Assembly: GCF_003075525.1 (NCBI RefSeq)
Contig: NZ_QDDR01000010.1
Location: 62,001 to 126,000, forward strand
DNA: 64,000 bases
DNA from: Pararhodobacter aggregans
Lineage (GTDB): Bacteria > Pseudomonadota > Alphaproteobacteria > Rhodobacterales > Rhodobacteraceae
Direction of reading: 5' to 3'
Positions 45,502 through 54,335 of this stretch are shown piece after piece; position 1 is the stretch's first letter, and every line of letters begins with the position of its first letter. A model generated the notes under the pieces. The model made no database searches and was not told where the DNA came from. It saw only the letters and a list, made by a program, of their open reading frames with translations. The position numbers were made by a program, and so were the translations under genes.

Positions 45502-46125
45502 ATGCGCTACGACATGACCCCCGAGAACCGCGCGCTGGGCTACAAGCTGCTCACCGCGACGGTGACGCCCCGGCCCATCGCCTGGGTCACCAGCCTCTCG
45601 CCCGGGGGGCTGGTCAATGCCGCGCCCTACAGCTTTTTCAACGTGATGGGGAATGACCCGCCGGTGGTGGCACTGGGGATCATGGCGAAACCCGACGGCA
45701 CGCTGAAGGACACCGCGCGCAACATCCTCGCCACCCGCGCCTTCGTGGTCAACCTGGTCAGCCGCGCGCAGGCCGAGGCGATGAACCACACCTGCATCGA
45801 CGCCCCGCCCGAGGTCAGCGAGATCGACCTCGCCGGGCTGGAAACGCTGCCCAGCGCCCAGATCGCCCCGCCCCGGATCGCGGGCGCGCCGGTCGCGCTG
45901 GAATGCCAGCTGCTGCAGGGGGTCGAGACGGGGCCCGCGCAGATGCTGATGATCGGCGAGGTCAAGGCGATCCATATCGAGGATGCCTGCCTGCTGGACG
46001 CCGGGCGCGGCTATGTCGATACACCCGCGCTGGACCTGATCGCCCGGATGCACGGGGCGGGCTGGTATGCGCACCGGCCCGCGCTGTTCGAACTGGAACG
46101 GCCGCGCTACGCGCCGAAGGGCTGA
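45502..46125 (+). CDS. Flavin reductase-like (FMN-binding split-barrel) protein
   Basis: A 207-residue protein with LTATVTPRPIAWVTSLSPGGLVNAAPYSFFNVMGNDPPVVALGIM, the conserved flavin-binding start of the DIM6/NTAB group. ARNILATRAFVVNLVS follows, as usual. It could supply reduced flavin to a monooxygenase that makes gentisate, but no such monooxygenase is nearby. The gap from the hydrolase is 35 bases, so it is probably the last gene of the operon. Confidence 0.85.
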   Translation: MRYDMTPENRALGYKLLTATVTPRPIAWVTSLSPGGLVNAAPYSFFNVMGNDPPVVALGIMAKPDGTLKDTARNILATRAFVVNLVSRAQAEAMNHTCIDAPPEVSEIDLAGLETLPSAQIAPPRIAGAPVALECQLLQGVETGPAQMLMIGEVKAIHIEDACLLDAGRGYVDTPALDLIARMHGAGWYAHRPALFELERPRYAPKG

Positions 46126-46130
46126 GCCCT

Positions 46131-46694
46131 TCAGCGCAGGATCGTCTCCTGCCCGTCTGCGAGCCGGATCACCACGCCCTGCGGCGCCTCAAGCCGGTGC
46201 AGCGCGCCACGGTCGAGGCCGCGCAGCAGGCCCCGCATGACGATCAGCACCACCTTGTGGGCGACGACCACAGCGGGGCCGTCGAGGCCGTTCAGGAAAT
46301 CCCGGACCCGGGCCTCGACCCCGGCCAGCCCCTCGCCCCCCGGCGCCTTGTCATAGAGCGCGAGGTCGCTGTCGCAGTCGGCGGCAAGCGCGGGCCAGCC
46401 CGCCGCGCGCTCGGCGGGCGTCAGCCCCTCCCAGGCGCCGCAGGCGATCTCGGTCAGGCGCGGGTCGAGGGTCTGGGCATGGTCCGGCAGCGCGATCCCG
46501 GCGGTCAGCCGCGCGCGCAGCAACGGGCTGACGAAGAGCGGCAGGTCCCGGGTCTCCAGCCGCGCCAGGATCGCCCGCTGTTCCCTCGCCTGTTCAAGGC
46601 CGCGCGGGGTCAGGGGCGAATCCAGACTGCCCTGGATGCGGCCCGCGTGGTTCCATTCGGTCTCGCCATGGCGAAGCAGCAGCAGCGGCGGCAT
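46131..46694 (-). CDS. Histidine phosphatase (phosphoglycerate-mutase-like) family protein
   Basis: A 187-residue protein with the RHGETEWN catalytic motif (His9) at residues 8-15, SLDSPLTPRGLEQA, and a later Glu-rich EIACGAWEG. VVVAHKVVLIVMRGLL has Lys where the second catalytic His-Gly (xHGG) is usual, so activity may be altered. It ends 5 bases from the flavin reductase stop (convergent) and starts 5 bases after the ABC ATPase stop, so it may be the last gene of the importer operon. Confidence 0.88.
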   Translation of the reverse strand: MPPLLLLRHGETEWNHAGRIQGSLDSPLTPRGLEQAREQRAILARLETRDLPLFVSPLLRARLTAGIALPDHAQTLDPRLTEIACGAWEGLTPAERAAGWPALAADCDSDLALYDKAPGGEGLAGVEARVRDFLNGLDGPAVVVAHKVVLIVMRGLLRGLDRGALHRLEAPQGVVIRLADGQETILR

Positions 46695-46698
46695 TCCC

Positions 46699-47769
46699 TC
46701 AGCCTTCCTGTGCGATCAGCACCGCGTCGCGGGTATTGGCCGCCAGATGCACCCGCGCGCCCGGGTCGAGCCAGATCTCGCCCGCGCGGTGGCTCTGGTC
46801 CACCACGATCTCCGTCCCCGCCGCGCGCACCAGATAGCGTACCTGCGAGCCGAGGAATTCGCGGTGCAGCACCTCGCCCGGCAGGGTTCCGGCGCCCGCC
46901 TGCTCCTCGATGCGGATGTTCTGCGGGCGCAGCACGATGGAGGTGGGGCCCGCCCGCCCCTCAACCGGCAGGCTCAGCACGTCGCCGGTGGCGGTGCGGA
47001 ACCGCGCGGCGCCTGCCTCGACCTCGACCCGGCCCTCCAGGATATTGGCGGTGCCCAGGAAGCGGGCGACGAACAGGTTGACCGGCCGGTCATACAACTC
47101 CTGCGGGGTGCCGATCTGCTGGATCACGCCGCCATCCAGCACCGCCATCCGGTCCGAGGTGGTGTTCGCCTCTTCCTGATCGTGCGTCACGAAGATCGTG
47201 GTCAGGCCGAGCTTGCGCTGCAACGCCAGCAATTCCCGCCGCATCTGCACCCTGAGCGAGGCATCGAGGTTCGACAGCGGCTCATCAAGCAACAGCACCT
47301 TCGGCTCGATCACCACGGTCCGGGCCAGCGCGATCCGCTGCTGCTGGCCGCCCGACAGCTGGTTCGGCATCCGGTCGGCCAGATGCGAGAGGCCCACGAG
47401 CGCCAGCGCCTCATCGACCCGCGTGCGGATCTCGGCCCGCGGGACTTTGCGTTCCTCAAGGCCGAAGGCCACGTTGTCGCGCACCGACATATGCGGCCAG
47501 AGGGCATAGGACTGGAACACCATCCCCACGTCGCGCTTCCAGGGCGGCAGCGTGGCGATGTCGCGCCCGCCGATCAGGATCTCGCCCCTGGGCTGCGGGC
47601 CGAACCCGGCGATAGCGCGCAGAAGCGTCGACTTGCCCGAACCCGAGGGGCCGAGAAAGGCGAAGAACTCGCCCGGTTTGATCGACAGGTTGATGCCGGT
47701 CAGCACCCGGGTCTCGCCGAAGGACAGGTGCAGGTCGCGGATCTCGATGCCGGCCATTTCGGTTTTCAT
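46699..47769 (-). CDS. ABC transporter ATP-binding protein (FbpC/PotA/PhnT type)
   Basis: A 356-residue MalK-like ATPase. Walker A FLGPSGSGKST, Q-loop VFQSYALWPHM, signature LSGGQQQRIALART, Walker B VLLLDEPLSNLDA and H-loop FVTHDQEEA are present. A C-terminal TOBE-like regulatory domain (about 245-356) follows. The ATG 47769 begins MKTEMAGIEIRDLHLSFGETRVL. It powers the fused permease upstream. Iron(III), polyamine, phosphonate and phosphoglycerate importers share this architecture. Confidence 0.93.
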   Translation of the reverse strand: MKTEMAGIEIRDLHLSFGETRVLTGINLSIKPGEFFAFLGPSGSGKSTLLRAIAGFGPQPRGEILIGGRDIATLPPWKRDVGMVFQSYALWPHMSVRDNVAFGLEERKVPRAEIRTRVDEALALVGLSHLADRMPNQLSGGQQQRIALARTVVIEPKVLLLDEPLSNLDASLRVQMRRELLALQRKLGLTTIFVTHDQEEANTTSDRMAVLDGGVIQQIGTPQELYDRPVNLFVARFLGTANILEGRVEVEAGAARFRTATGDVLSLPVEGRAGPTSIVLRPQNIRIEEQAGAGTLPGEVLHREFLGSQVRYLVRAAGTEIVVDQSHRAGEIWLDPGARVHLAANTRDAVLIAQEG

Positions 47770-47791
47770 GATGTCTCTCCTGATCTTTCGG

Positions 47792-49540
47792 TCACGCGCG
47801 GCCCGCGGTGCGCAATTTCTTGTCCCGTTCGATGATGATCTGCGACAGCACCGTCCCCAGCGCGACGATGACCACCGCCAGCACGCCCAGCGCCGCCCCC
47901 GCCCCGCGCCCCGAGGGCGTCTGCATGAACAGGTAGATGCCATAGGCCAGCGGGCTGTCGCGGTCGTTCGAGACCAGCATGATCGTCGCCGACAGCTCGA
48001 CCGCGGCGGTGGCGAAGCTGGTGACGAAGCCCGCCAGGATCCCCCCCGCCATCAGCGGCACGACGATCCGGCGGATGGTGCGGAACTTGCCCGCGCCGAG
48101 GCTCTCGGCCGCTTCCTCCAGCGCCAGGCTCACCTGTTGCAGCGCCGCCATGCAGGCGCGGAGCGCATAGGGCAGACGGCGGATCATCAGGGCGATGGCG
48201 ATGATGACCCACCAGCTGGCAAGGGGTTTGCCGACCAGCGGCACATCGACGTTCTGGAAGGTCCTGAGATAACCGATGCCCAGCACCACGCCCGGCACCG
48301 CCAGCGCCGCGGTGGCCATGTAATCGAGCCATTTCCGCCCGGCGATGCCGGTCCTGAGCACGATATAGGCGATGGCCGTGCCGATGATGACGTCAAGCGT
48401 CGCGGCGATCCCGGCATAGAGCAGCGTGTTCATCACGTATTGCTGCGAGCCCTCCCACATGCGGACATAATTGGCCAGCGTGTAGCCATCGGGCAGCGGG
48501 GCGAAGGACCAGATCGTACCGAAGGACAGCAGCAGCAGGCCGATATGCGGCGACAGCACGATCAGCAGGATGAAGAGGACGACGCCATAGGCGAGGATCT
48601 TCTCGCGCAGCGCGAGGTCGCGCTTGGCAAGACCCCCGCCGCCCTTCTGCACCGTCGCGTAATCCTTGCCCCGCATCACCAGGAACGAGGCCCAGAGCGA
48701 CAGGATCGAGAAGGCCACGAGAATGACCGAGATCACATAGCCCATCGGGTCGTTCAGCCCGACCGAAGTGATCCTGAGATAAGCCTGCGGCGCCAGCATG
48801 TTGTTGACGTTCAGCAGCAGCGGCGTGCCGAGGTCGTCGAAGACCTTGATGAAGACCAGTGCCGCGCCCGCGACATAGCCCGGTGTCGCCAGCGGAAAGA
48901 CGATGCGGCGGAACAGCCTCAGCCCATGCGCGCCGAGGTTCTGCGCGGCTTCCTCCATCGAGCGGTCGATGTTCCTGAGGCTGGCCGAGAGGTTAATCAG
49001 GATGAAGGGGAAATAATGGATCGACTGCACCAGGATCACCCCGTTCAGCCCCTCCATGAAGGGAATGGTGATCCCGAAATGGTCGCGCAGCAGCAGGTTG
49101 ATCGTGCCATTGCGGCCGAAGATCAGCTGCATGGCCACGGCGCCGACGAAGGGCGGCATGATGAGCGGGATGAAGCCCAGCGACTGGATCAGGATCGAGC
49201 CCGAGAAGTTGAAGCGCGTGGTGATATAGGCCAGCGGCAGCGCGATCACCGTCGCCACGATCACCGACAGCGCCGAGACGTAGAACGAGTTGAAAAAGCT
49301 CTGCCGGAACAGCGACGAATTGAAGAAATCGCCGAAATTCTCCAGCGTCAGGGCCCCGGTCACCGGGTTCTGGAAGGCCACGGCGATGACCTGCAGCACC
49401 GGATAGATCAGGAAGCCCACCAGAATGAGGGCGATGAACAGGCCCACCAGCGCGATCGGGCTCAGCCGGGGGAAGAGGAAGGCAGGAAGCCGGTCGGCAA
49501 GCGACATCGGCCTGCCGGAGGGCTGGGGACCTTGGGTCAT
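47792..49540 (-). CDS. ABC transporter permease, two fused BPD domains (FbpB/PhnU-V type)
   Basis: A 582-residue membrane protein with about twelve helices and two binding-protein-dependent permease domains (roughly residues 60-290 and 340-570). The coupling EAA-like loops are EAAQNLGAHGLRLFRRIVFPLATPG in the first half and EAAESLGAGKFRTIRRIVVPLMAGG in the second. A single fused chain replaces a permease pair. It lies between the binding protein and ATPase genes. Confidence 0.93.
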   Translation of the reverse strand: MTQGPQPSGRPMSLADRLPAFLFPRLSPIALVGLFIALILVGFLIYPVLQVIAVAFQNPVTGALTLENFGDFFNSSLFRQSFFNSFYVSALSVIVATVIALPLAYITTRFNFSGSILIQSLGFIPLIMPPFVGAVAMQLIFGRNGTINLLLRDHFGITIPFMEGLNGVILVQSIHYFPFILINLSASLRNIDRSMEEAAQNLGAHGLRLFRRIVFPLATPGYVAGAALVFIKVFDDLGTPLLLNVNNMLAPQAYLRITSVGLNDPMGYVISVILVAFSILSLWASFLVMRGKDYATVQKGGGGLAKRDLALREKILAYGVVLFILLIVLSPHIGLLLLSFGTIWSFAPLPDGYTLANYVRMWEGSQQYVMNTLLYAGIAATLDVIIGTAIAYIVLRTGIAGRKWLDYMATAALAVPGVVLGIGYLRTFQNVDVPLVGKPLASWWVIIAIALMIRRLPYALRACMAALQQVSLALEEAAESLGAGKFRTIRRIVVPLMAGGILAGFVTSFATAAVELSATIMLVSNDRDSPLAYGIYLFMQTPSGRGAGAALGVLAVVIVALGTVLSQIIIERDKKLRTAGRA

Positions 49541-49619
49541 GAACGTCTCCGCTGGGATCTGGGCGGCGGACAGGGCCGGCCGCGGGGGCGCCCTGTCTGA
49601 AAGGTCGGGATAGGCTCAA

Positions 49620-49641
49620 GGGGGCGGGCAGGCCCGCCCCC
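49620..49641 (-). other. Strong hairpin 3' of the binding-protein gene
   Basis: On the minus strand GGGGGCGGGC and GCCCGCCCCC form a perfect 10-bp stem with a two-base CT core, about ten bases after the binding-protein stop. No T-tract follows. It likely protects the upstream mRNA end or partly terminates, giving more binding protein than permease. Confidence 0.6.
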
Positions 49642-49650
49642 CCCTTCGCC

Positions 49651-50979
49651 TCACATCGCGGCGGCGCGGTCGGCCAGTTCGCGGGCGCGGGCGTAGTTCT
49701 GGGTCGCGAAGGCGTCCCATTGCTGCTCAAGCTCGGCCTGGCGCTGTTCCACCTGGTCCGAGGCGGCGCGGCGGGTGGCGGTGAAGGCCCCGCTGAAGGC
49801 CGGATCGAGGCTTTGCTCCTCGGTGATCGGCATGGCGTCGATCAGCGCCCGGGCCTCGGCGATCAGCGCCATGGCCTCGGCGTTCGAGCCATCGGCGTGA
49901 CGCTCCTCGGCCAGCTGCACGGCGCGGACCGCGGCGCGCAGATCGTCGAGCCGATAGGTAATCAGCACATCGAAAAGCGAGCTGACCACGTAGTAACGCG
50001 CGCCCGAGGTATCGACGTCGAACAGCACCTCGGCACCGAGCGAGGTATCCTCGAACGGGTTCGGCAGCCCTTCGGGCGCGGCGTCATAGGCGGCCGGGTT
50101 GACCGGCAGACGCATGATCGCCGGATCGAAGAGGGTCTGCTGGCCCGCGGGCGACAGCAGGAACTCGACGAAGGCCCGCGCCCCCTCGGGGTTCGGCGCA
50201 TTCTCGATCACGCCCACGTTGGCCGGGACCAGCGCGGTGACGGTCGGATAGGCGAACTCGACCGGGAAGCCCGAGGCCTGCGAGGAAAAGCCGAAGAAGT
50301 CGATGACGATCCCCAGCCCGAAATTCCCGGTGTTCACCCCGTCCGGAACCCCGAACGAGCGTTCGGTCACACTGGCGAAATTGCCCGCGATCCATTTCCA
50401 TTCGGACCAGCCCGCCTCCCAGCCTTCGCCCTGAAGCACCGTCTCGACGGTCAGATGGGTGGTGCCCGAGCGCGAGGGCGAGGACATGCCGACATGGCCG
50501 TAATATTCGGGCCGCGCCAGATCCGACCATTCCCGCGCCGGTTCCAGCCCGTTGGCGGACAGGTAGCGGGTGTTCCACATGATCCCGTAACCCGAGGCGG
50601 CGAAGCCGTAGTAATAGCCGTCCGGGTCGTTGATCGGATAGGCGCCGATCATGTCCGGGATGCCCTCGGTCGCGATCCCGGCCTGGGCCAGCAGATGGTT
50701 CGACTTCAGCACCTCGAAGGCGTCGGGCGCCGAGGCCCAGAAGATGTCGGCGGTGTTGTTGGCGGCGATCTCCTGCACGTAGCGCACGCCCGACGAGGTG
50801 CTGCGGTTCAGGATCTCCAAGTCGTATTCCGGATGCGCCGCCTCGAACGCGGCCTCGATGACCGAGGTCATGTCATCGGGGAAGGACGTCACGACGACGA
50901 CGCTCCCCTCGGCCCAAGCCATGGATGCGGTGCTGGTCAGAACGAGCGCCGCCGCCGTTCCCTTCAGGATCTTGCGCAT
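49651..50979 (-). CDS. ABC transporter periplasmic binding protein (PgtC/FbpA-like, with C-terminal extension)
   Basis: A 442-residue exported receptor. The signal peptide ends ASMAWA, followed by EGSVVVVTSFPDDMTSVIEAAFEAAHP. SSPSRSGTTHLTVETVLQGEGWEAGW and SFGVPDGVNTGNFGLGIVIDFFGF form the ligand pocket. An extra helical region of about 110 residues follows the usual end, beginning YYVVSSLFDVLITYRLDDLRAAV. The same blocks and extension occur in the sensor protein at 54332-55618. Iron-tyrosine ligands are not obvious; a phosphorylated small molecule is plausible. Confidence 0.92.
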   Translation of the reverse strand: MRKILKGTAAALVLTSTASMAWAEGSVVVVTSFPDDMTSVIEAAFEAAHPEYDLEILNRSTSSGVRYVQEIAANNTADIFWASAPDAFEVLKSNHLLAQAGIATEGIPDMIGAYPINDPDGYYYGFAASGYGIMWNTRYLSANGLEPAREWSDLARPEYYGHVGMSSPSRSGTTHLTVETVLQGEGWEAGWSEWKWIAGNFASVTERSFGVPDGVNTGNFGLGIVIDFFGFSSQASGFPVEFAYPTVTALVPANVGVIENAPNPEGARAFVEFLLSPAGQQTLFDPAIMRLPVNPAAYDAAPEGLPNPFEDTSLGAEVLFDVDTSGARYYVVSSLFDVLITYRLDDLRAAVRAVQLAEERHADGSNAEAMALIAEARALIDAMPITEEQSLDPAFSGAFTATRRAASDQVEQRQAELEQQWDAFATQNYARARELADRAAAM

Positions 50980-50998
50980 GATTTCCCTCCCTATGCGT

Positions 50999-51060
50999 CT
51001 GACGAATGGTCAGCATCGGTAGGCCATGACGAAAATTTGCGCAAACTATTAAAAACGCAA
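50999..51060. promoter_or_regulatory. AT-rich control region upstream of the ABC importer
   Basis: Between the response-regulator stop and the binding-protein start are a perfect palindrome TTTGC-GCAAA (51036-51045), an outer pair TTGCG/CGCAA (51037-51041, 51056-51060), and CTGAC-GAATG-GTCAG (50999-51013). On the minus strand TTGCGC and TACCGA at 17-base spacing give a weak promoter. This is the natural target of the response regulator encoded next door. Confidence 0.45.
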
Positions 51061-51118
51061 GGAAAAATATGGGCTATTGGGTCAGGATCGACACGCCGGA
51101 CGGGTCAGTTCCGACCCG

Positions 51119-52366
51119 TCACGACAGGCCGCAGGCCCGCATCCTGAGGTAAAGCCGCTTGCGCGGGATGCCCAGCGACTCGGCCGCTTCCGCCTTGCGC
51201 CCGCCCGCGCGCCTGAGCGCCGCCAGCAAGAGGTCGGTCTCGAAAAGCCGCATGGCGCTGTCATAATCCTGCGCCTCGTCCGGCGGCTGGGGCCGGTCCT
51301 TGAGCGAGACGCTGAGCCCGATCACCAGCCGTTCGACCACGCTTTTCAGCTCGCGCAGATTGCCGGGCCAGCCATGCGCCCGGAGCTGGCGCAACTCGGC
51401 CGCGGGCACCACCGGGAAGGGGCGGTTGTGGCGCGCCACGGCGTCGCGGACGAAATGCTCGAAGAGGAAATAGAAATCGTCGCCCCGTTCGCGCAGGGGC
51501 GGCACGGCGATCTCGGCCAGGTTCAGCCGCAGGACGATCTCGCGCAGCTGGTCGGCGGCCTCGTCCGGCGTGGCCGAGGCGATGATGCGGCAGCGCCCCT
51601 CGGTCGGCCGGGTGGTCAGGAGCGTCAGCAGGCGCGACAGCATCGGCTCGCCGATCGCCGCCAGCCGGTCGATGAAGAGCGTGCCATTCGCTGCCAGCGC
51701 CATGACCCCGGCCCGGTCGCCACCGCCGCGCATCGTGTCGTCGAAATTGGCCTCGGTCAGGGCCGGGCCGCTGATGGTCACGAAATCGCCCCTGGTCCCG
51801 GCCACGTCGTGGATCACCCGGGCGATGCTCTCGCGTTCGGTCCCGGCCTCGCCGACCAGCAGAACGTCGATGGCGGTATCGGCCACCGCCACCACCTCGC
51901 GCCGCAAGGCCTTTACCGGCTCGGACCGGCCGAGGATCCGGGCGCGGATATCGGTGCCCCGCGCGATCCGGGCCCGCAGGCGCCGGTTCTCCAGCACCAG
52001 CGCCCGCGCGTCGAGCGCGCGCTTGACCGTGGCCCTGAGCAATTCGGGCGGGGCCGGTTTTTCGAGGAAATCGAAGGCCCCGCCACGGGTCGCGGCAACG
52101 GCGGCGGGAATGTCGCCATGGCCGGTAATCAGGACCACCGGCACGTCGGGGGCGGATTTGCGCAGCTCGGCCAGCAGGTCGAGGCCGCTCATCCCCGGCA
52201 TCAGCAGGTCCGAGACGACGACGCCCTCGAATTCGGGATCGAGGCCCCTGAGCAGCGCCTTGCCCGTGTCGAAGCCGCGCGCCTCGAACCCGGCCTTGAC
52301 CAGCATCTCCAGCATCGCGGCCAGGAAATCGGCGTCGTCATCGACCACGAAGACCTGTCTAGCCAT
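51119..52366 (-). CDS. NtrC/DctD-like response regulator with degenerate AAA+ domain (PgtA-like)
   Basis: A 415-residue regulator. The receiver domain (1-118) has the acidic pair DDD (9-11), phospho-acceptor Asp53 in VSDLLMPG and Lys103. The central AAA+ region (about 145-345) is decayed: Walker A reads GEAGTERE (172-179) instead of GETGTGKE, Walker B reads LFIDR (D233, then R where E is needed), and the GAFTGA sigma-54 loop is missing. The C terminus is a Fis-type helix-turn-helix ([22 protein letters not shown]). It must therefore act without sigma-54 ATPase activity, probably on sigma-70 promoters. Overlaps the kinase gene by 8 bases. Confidence 0.92.
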   Translation of the reverse strand: MARQVFVVDDDADFLAAMLEMLVKAGFEARGFDTGKALLRGLDPEFEGVVVSDLLMPGMSGLDLLAELRKSAPDVPVVLITGHGDIPAAVAATRGGAFDFLEKPAPPELLRATVKRALDARALVLENRRLRARIARGTDIRARILGRSEPVKALRREVVAVADTAIDVLLVGEAGTERESIARVIHDVAGTRGDFVTISGPALTEANFDDTMRGGGDRAGVMALAANGTLFIDRLAAIGEPMLSRLLTLLTTRPTEGRCRIIASATPDEAADQLREIVLRLNLAEIAVPPLRERGDDFYFLFEHFVRDAVARHNRPFPVVPAAELRQLRAHGWPGNLRELKSVVERLVIGLSVSLKDRPQPPDEAQDYDSAMRLFETDLLLAALRRAGGRKAEAAESLGIPRKRLYLRMRACGLS

Positions 52367-54335
52367 GGGTGTCGTCCTCCGCTGCCCGGGGCAGCCGCAG
52401 CGTGGCCACGGCGCCCGGCCCGTCCGCACGCGCGGCGAGGGTCAGATCGCCGCCCATGTCGCGGGCGATGTTGTAGGAAATGGACAGGCCCAGCCCCATG
52501 CCGCGGCCCGCCTGCTTGGTCGAGACGAAGGGCATCATCGCCGCCTCCGGCTCCAGATCGCCCAGCCCGATCCCGGTGTCGCAGACGGCAAGGCGCCAGG
52601 CCTCGGGCTCGGGTTCGGCCGCCACCCGGATGCGGCGGCGCGTGGCGGGGGCCTCGGGGCCCAGATCGACCACCGCGTCGACGGCATTGGTCAGGATGTT
52701 CAGCACCACCTGTTCGGTCAGGATCGGATCGCCCATCACCCGCGCGCCCTTGAGCGAGGGGTCGAGGTCCAGCGCGATCCCCGCCTCGCGCAGCCGTGGC
52801 TCCAGCAGACGCGCCGGGTTGCCGACAAGGTCGTCCAGCGCCAGCGCCGTCGGCTCGAACCGGCCGCGCCGGGCAAAGCGGCGCAGGTGCTGGACGATGC
52901 GCTGGATGCGCTCGGACAGCGCCGTCACCAGCTCGGCCTGCCGCGTCACCTCGGGCAGATCGCCCGCCCCGGCCGCGTCGCTGAGCAGGCTCATGCGGTA
53001 GCTGATGGCGCCGAGGGGCTGGTTGATCTCGTGGCTGATGCCCGCCGACAGCGCACCCAGCGCCGCCATCTTGCCCGCCTGCACCAGCTCGTCCTGGGTG
53101 CGGCGCAGGGTCTCGATGGCCGCATCGCGGGCGGCGATGGCGCGCTGGAATTCGCCCACCGCAAAGGACAGCCGCTCCAGATCGTCGCCGCCCCGGGGCC
53201 CGGCCTCGGCCTCGGCGGTGGCCATCAGCCGCTCGGTCAGCGACCTGAGCGGCACCACGATCCGGGTGCGGATCAGCCGGTCGATGCCCAGCGCGCCCAG
53301 CCCCACGACCAGCGCCGTGCCCCCCACCAGCCAGAAGGTCATGGTCCTGATCTGCTCGGCCGAGGCCTCGATCCGGGCCAGCACCGCCTCGCGCTCGGTG
53401 TTGGACAGATCGCCCAGCCGGGTCTGGATCGCGTCGATCTCGGCCAGCGTGGCGGTGATCGCCTGATAGGCGCGGTCGCGGGCCTCGATCCAGCGGCGGC
53501 GGTGGTCGATGACCGAACCCTCGCCGGCAAAGAGCGCGAAGAGCCGGTCGATGGACTGGCGCAAGGTCACCAGTTCCGGCGCCTCGGGCAGGGCCGAGAG
53601 GCGCTCGTTCAGCCGGGCGCGGAAATCGTGCAGCAGCGTCTCCAGCTGGGTGACCCGCTCGGCATCCTCGGCCACCGCGCCCTGCACGACCAGCGTCATC
53701 GCCACCGCCGCATCCGAGCCGATCTCGGCGAAGATGTCGCGTTCCTCGCGCTCGGCGCCGATGCTGGCGGCGAGCGCGGCCCGGGCGGCCGGGTCCCCGG
53801 CCTGCCAGAGTTCCAGCATCCGCGCGGCGATGTTGTAGTCGAAATCGCGCAGGACCGGCTCCACCTCATCCTGGATATCGACGTTGAGCCAGCGCAGGGC
53901 CTCGACCTGCGCGTCAAGGCGGGCGCCGAGGTCGCGCTGCGCCTCGGCCGCCAGCAACACCTCGGCGAGCGTCGCACCCAGCCCGCCCTGGCCGATGGGA
54001 TTGACCGCCTCGGCCCCCGATCCGGCGGCGGCGAGGCTGGCGCGGATCGCGTCGCCGATGCTGCGCGTCTCGGCGACGAAAGCGTCCTCGCCGGTCTGGC
54101 CGGACAGAACCGAGGTGGCAAGCCCCGCCAGATCCGCCGAATGGCGCGAGAGTTCGCCGACCAGCAGCAGCCGCGGCACCTCGGTATCGACCAGCGCCCG
54201 GTAATTCTGCTGCGCCCCCCAGAGGAGATAGATCGCCGCCGCCAGATTGGCCCAGAGGATGAAGACGATCAGCCCGACCAGCAGCAGAAGCCGCCGCCAG
54301 ACGCTGCGGCCGGATCGGGACGCGCGGCGGCTCAT
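52359..54335 (-). CDS. Membrane sensor histidine kinase (PgtB/TorS-like)
   Basis: A 658-residue kinase. Helices at about 15-38 and 332-352 bracket a large, helical periplasmic domain of about 290 residues. A HAMP-like linker follows, then HisKA with the phospho-acceptor His435 in [15 protein letters not shown]. The ATPase domain has [10 protein letters not shown] (N box), CDTGIGLGD (G1) and [11 protein letters not shown] (G2). The all-helical periplasmic part resembles sensors that contact a periplasmic binding protein, which fits the gene upstream. It overlaps that gene by four bases and the regulator by eight. Confidence 0.92.
   Translation of the reverse strand: MSRRASRSGRSVWRRLLLLVGLIVFILWANLAAAIYLLWGAQQNYRALVDTEVPRLLLVGELSRHSADLAGLATSVLSGQTGEDAFVAETRSIGDAIRASLAAAGSGAEAVNPIGQGGLGATLAEVLLAAEAQRDLGARLDAQVEALRWLNVDIQDEVEPVLRDFDYNIAARMLELWQAGDPAARAALAASIGAEREERDIFAEIGSDAAVAMTLVVQGAVAEDAERVTQLETLLHDFRARLNERLSALPEAPELVTLRQSIDRLFALFAGEGSVIDHRRRWIEARDRAYQAITATLAEIDAIQTRLGDLSNTEREAVLARIEASAEQIRTMTFWLVGGTALVVGLGALGIDRLIRTRIVVPLRSLTERLMATAEAEAGPRGGDDLERLSFAVGEFQRAIAARDAAIETLRRTQDELVQAGKMAALGALSAGISHEINQPLGAISYRMSLLSDAAGAGDLPEVTRQAELVTALSERIQRIVQHLRRFARRGRFEPTALALDDLVGNPARLLEPRLREAGIALDLDPSLKGARVMGDPILTEQVVLNILTNAVDAVVDLGPEAPATRRRIRVAAEPEPEAWRLAVCDTGIGLGDLEPEAAMMPFVSTKQAGRGMGLGLSISYNIARDMGGDLTLAARADGPGAVATLRLPRAAEDDTHG

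Noticed and set aside
47552-49600. His/Asp/Gln-rich plus-strand open frame opposite the ABC permease
   Set aside because: Composition is the antisense image of a hydrophobic permease; no independent evidence of coding.
51119-52366. Classical sigma-54 activator
   Set aside because: GAFTGA and Walker A Lys are missing, so sigma-54 activation is not supported.
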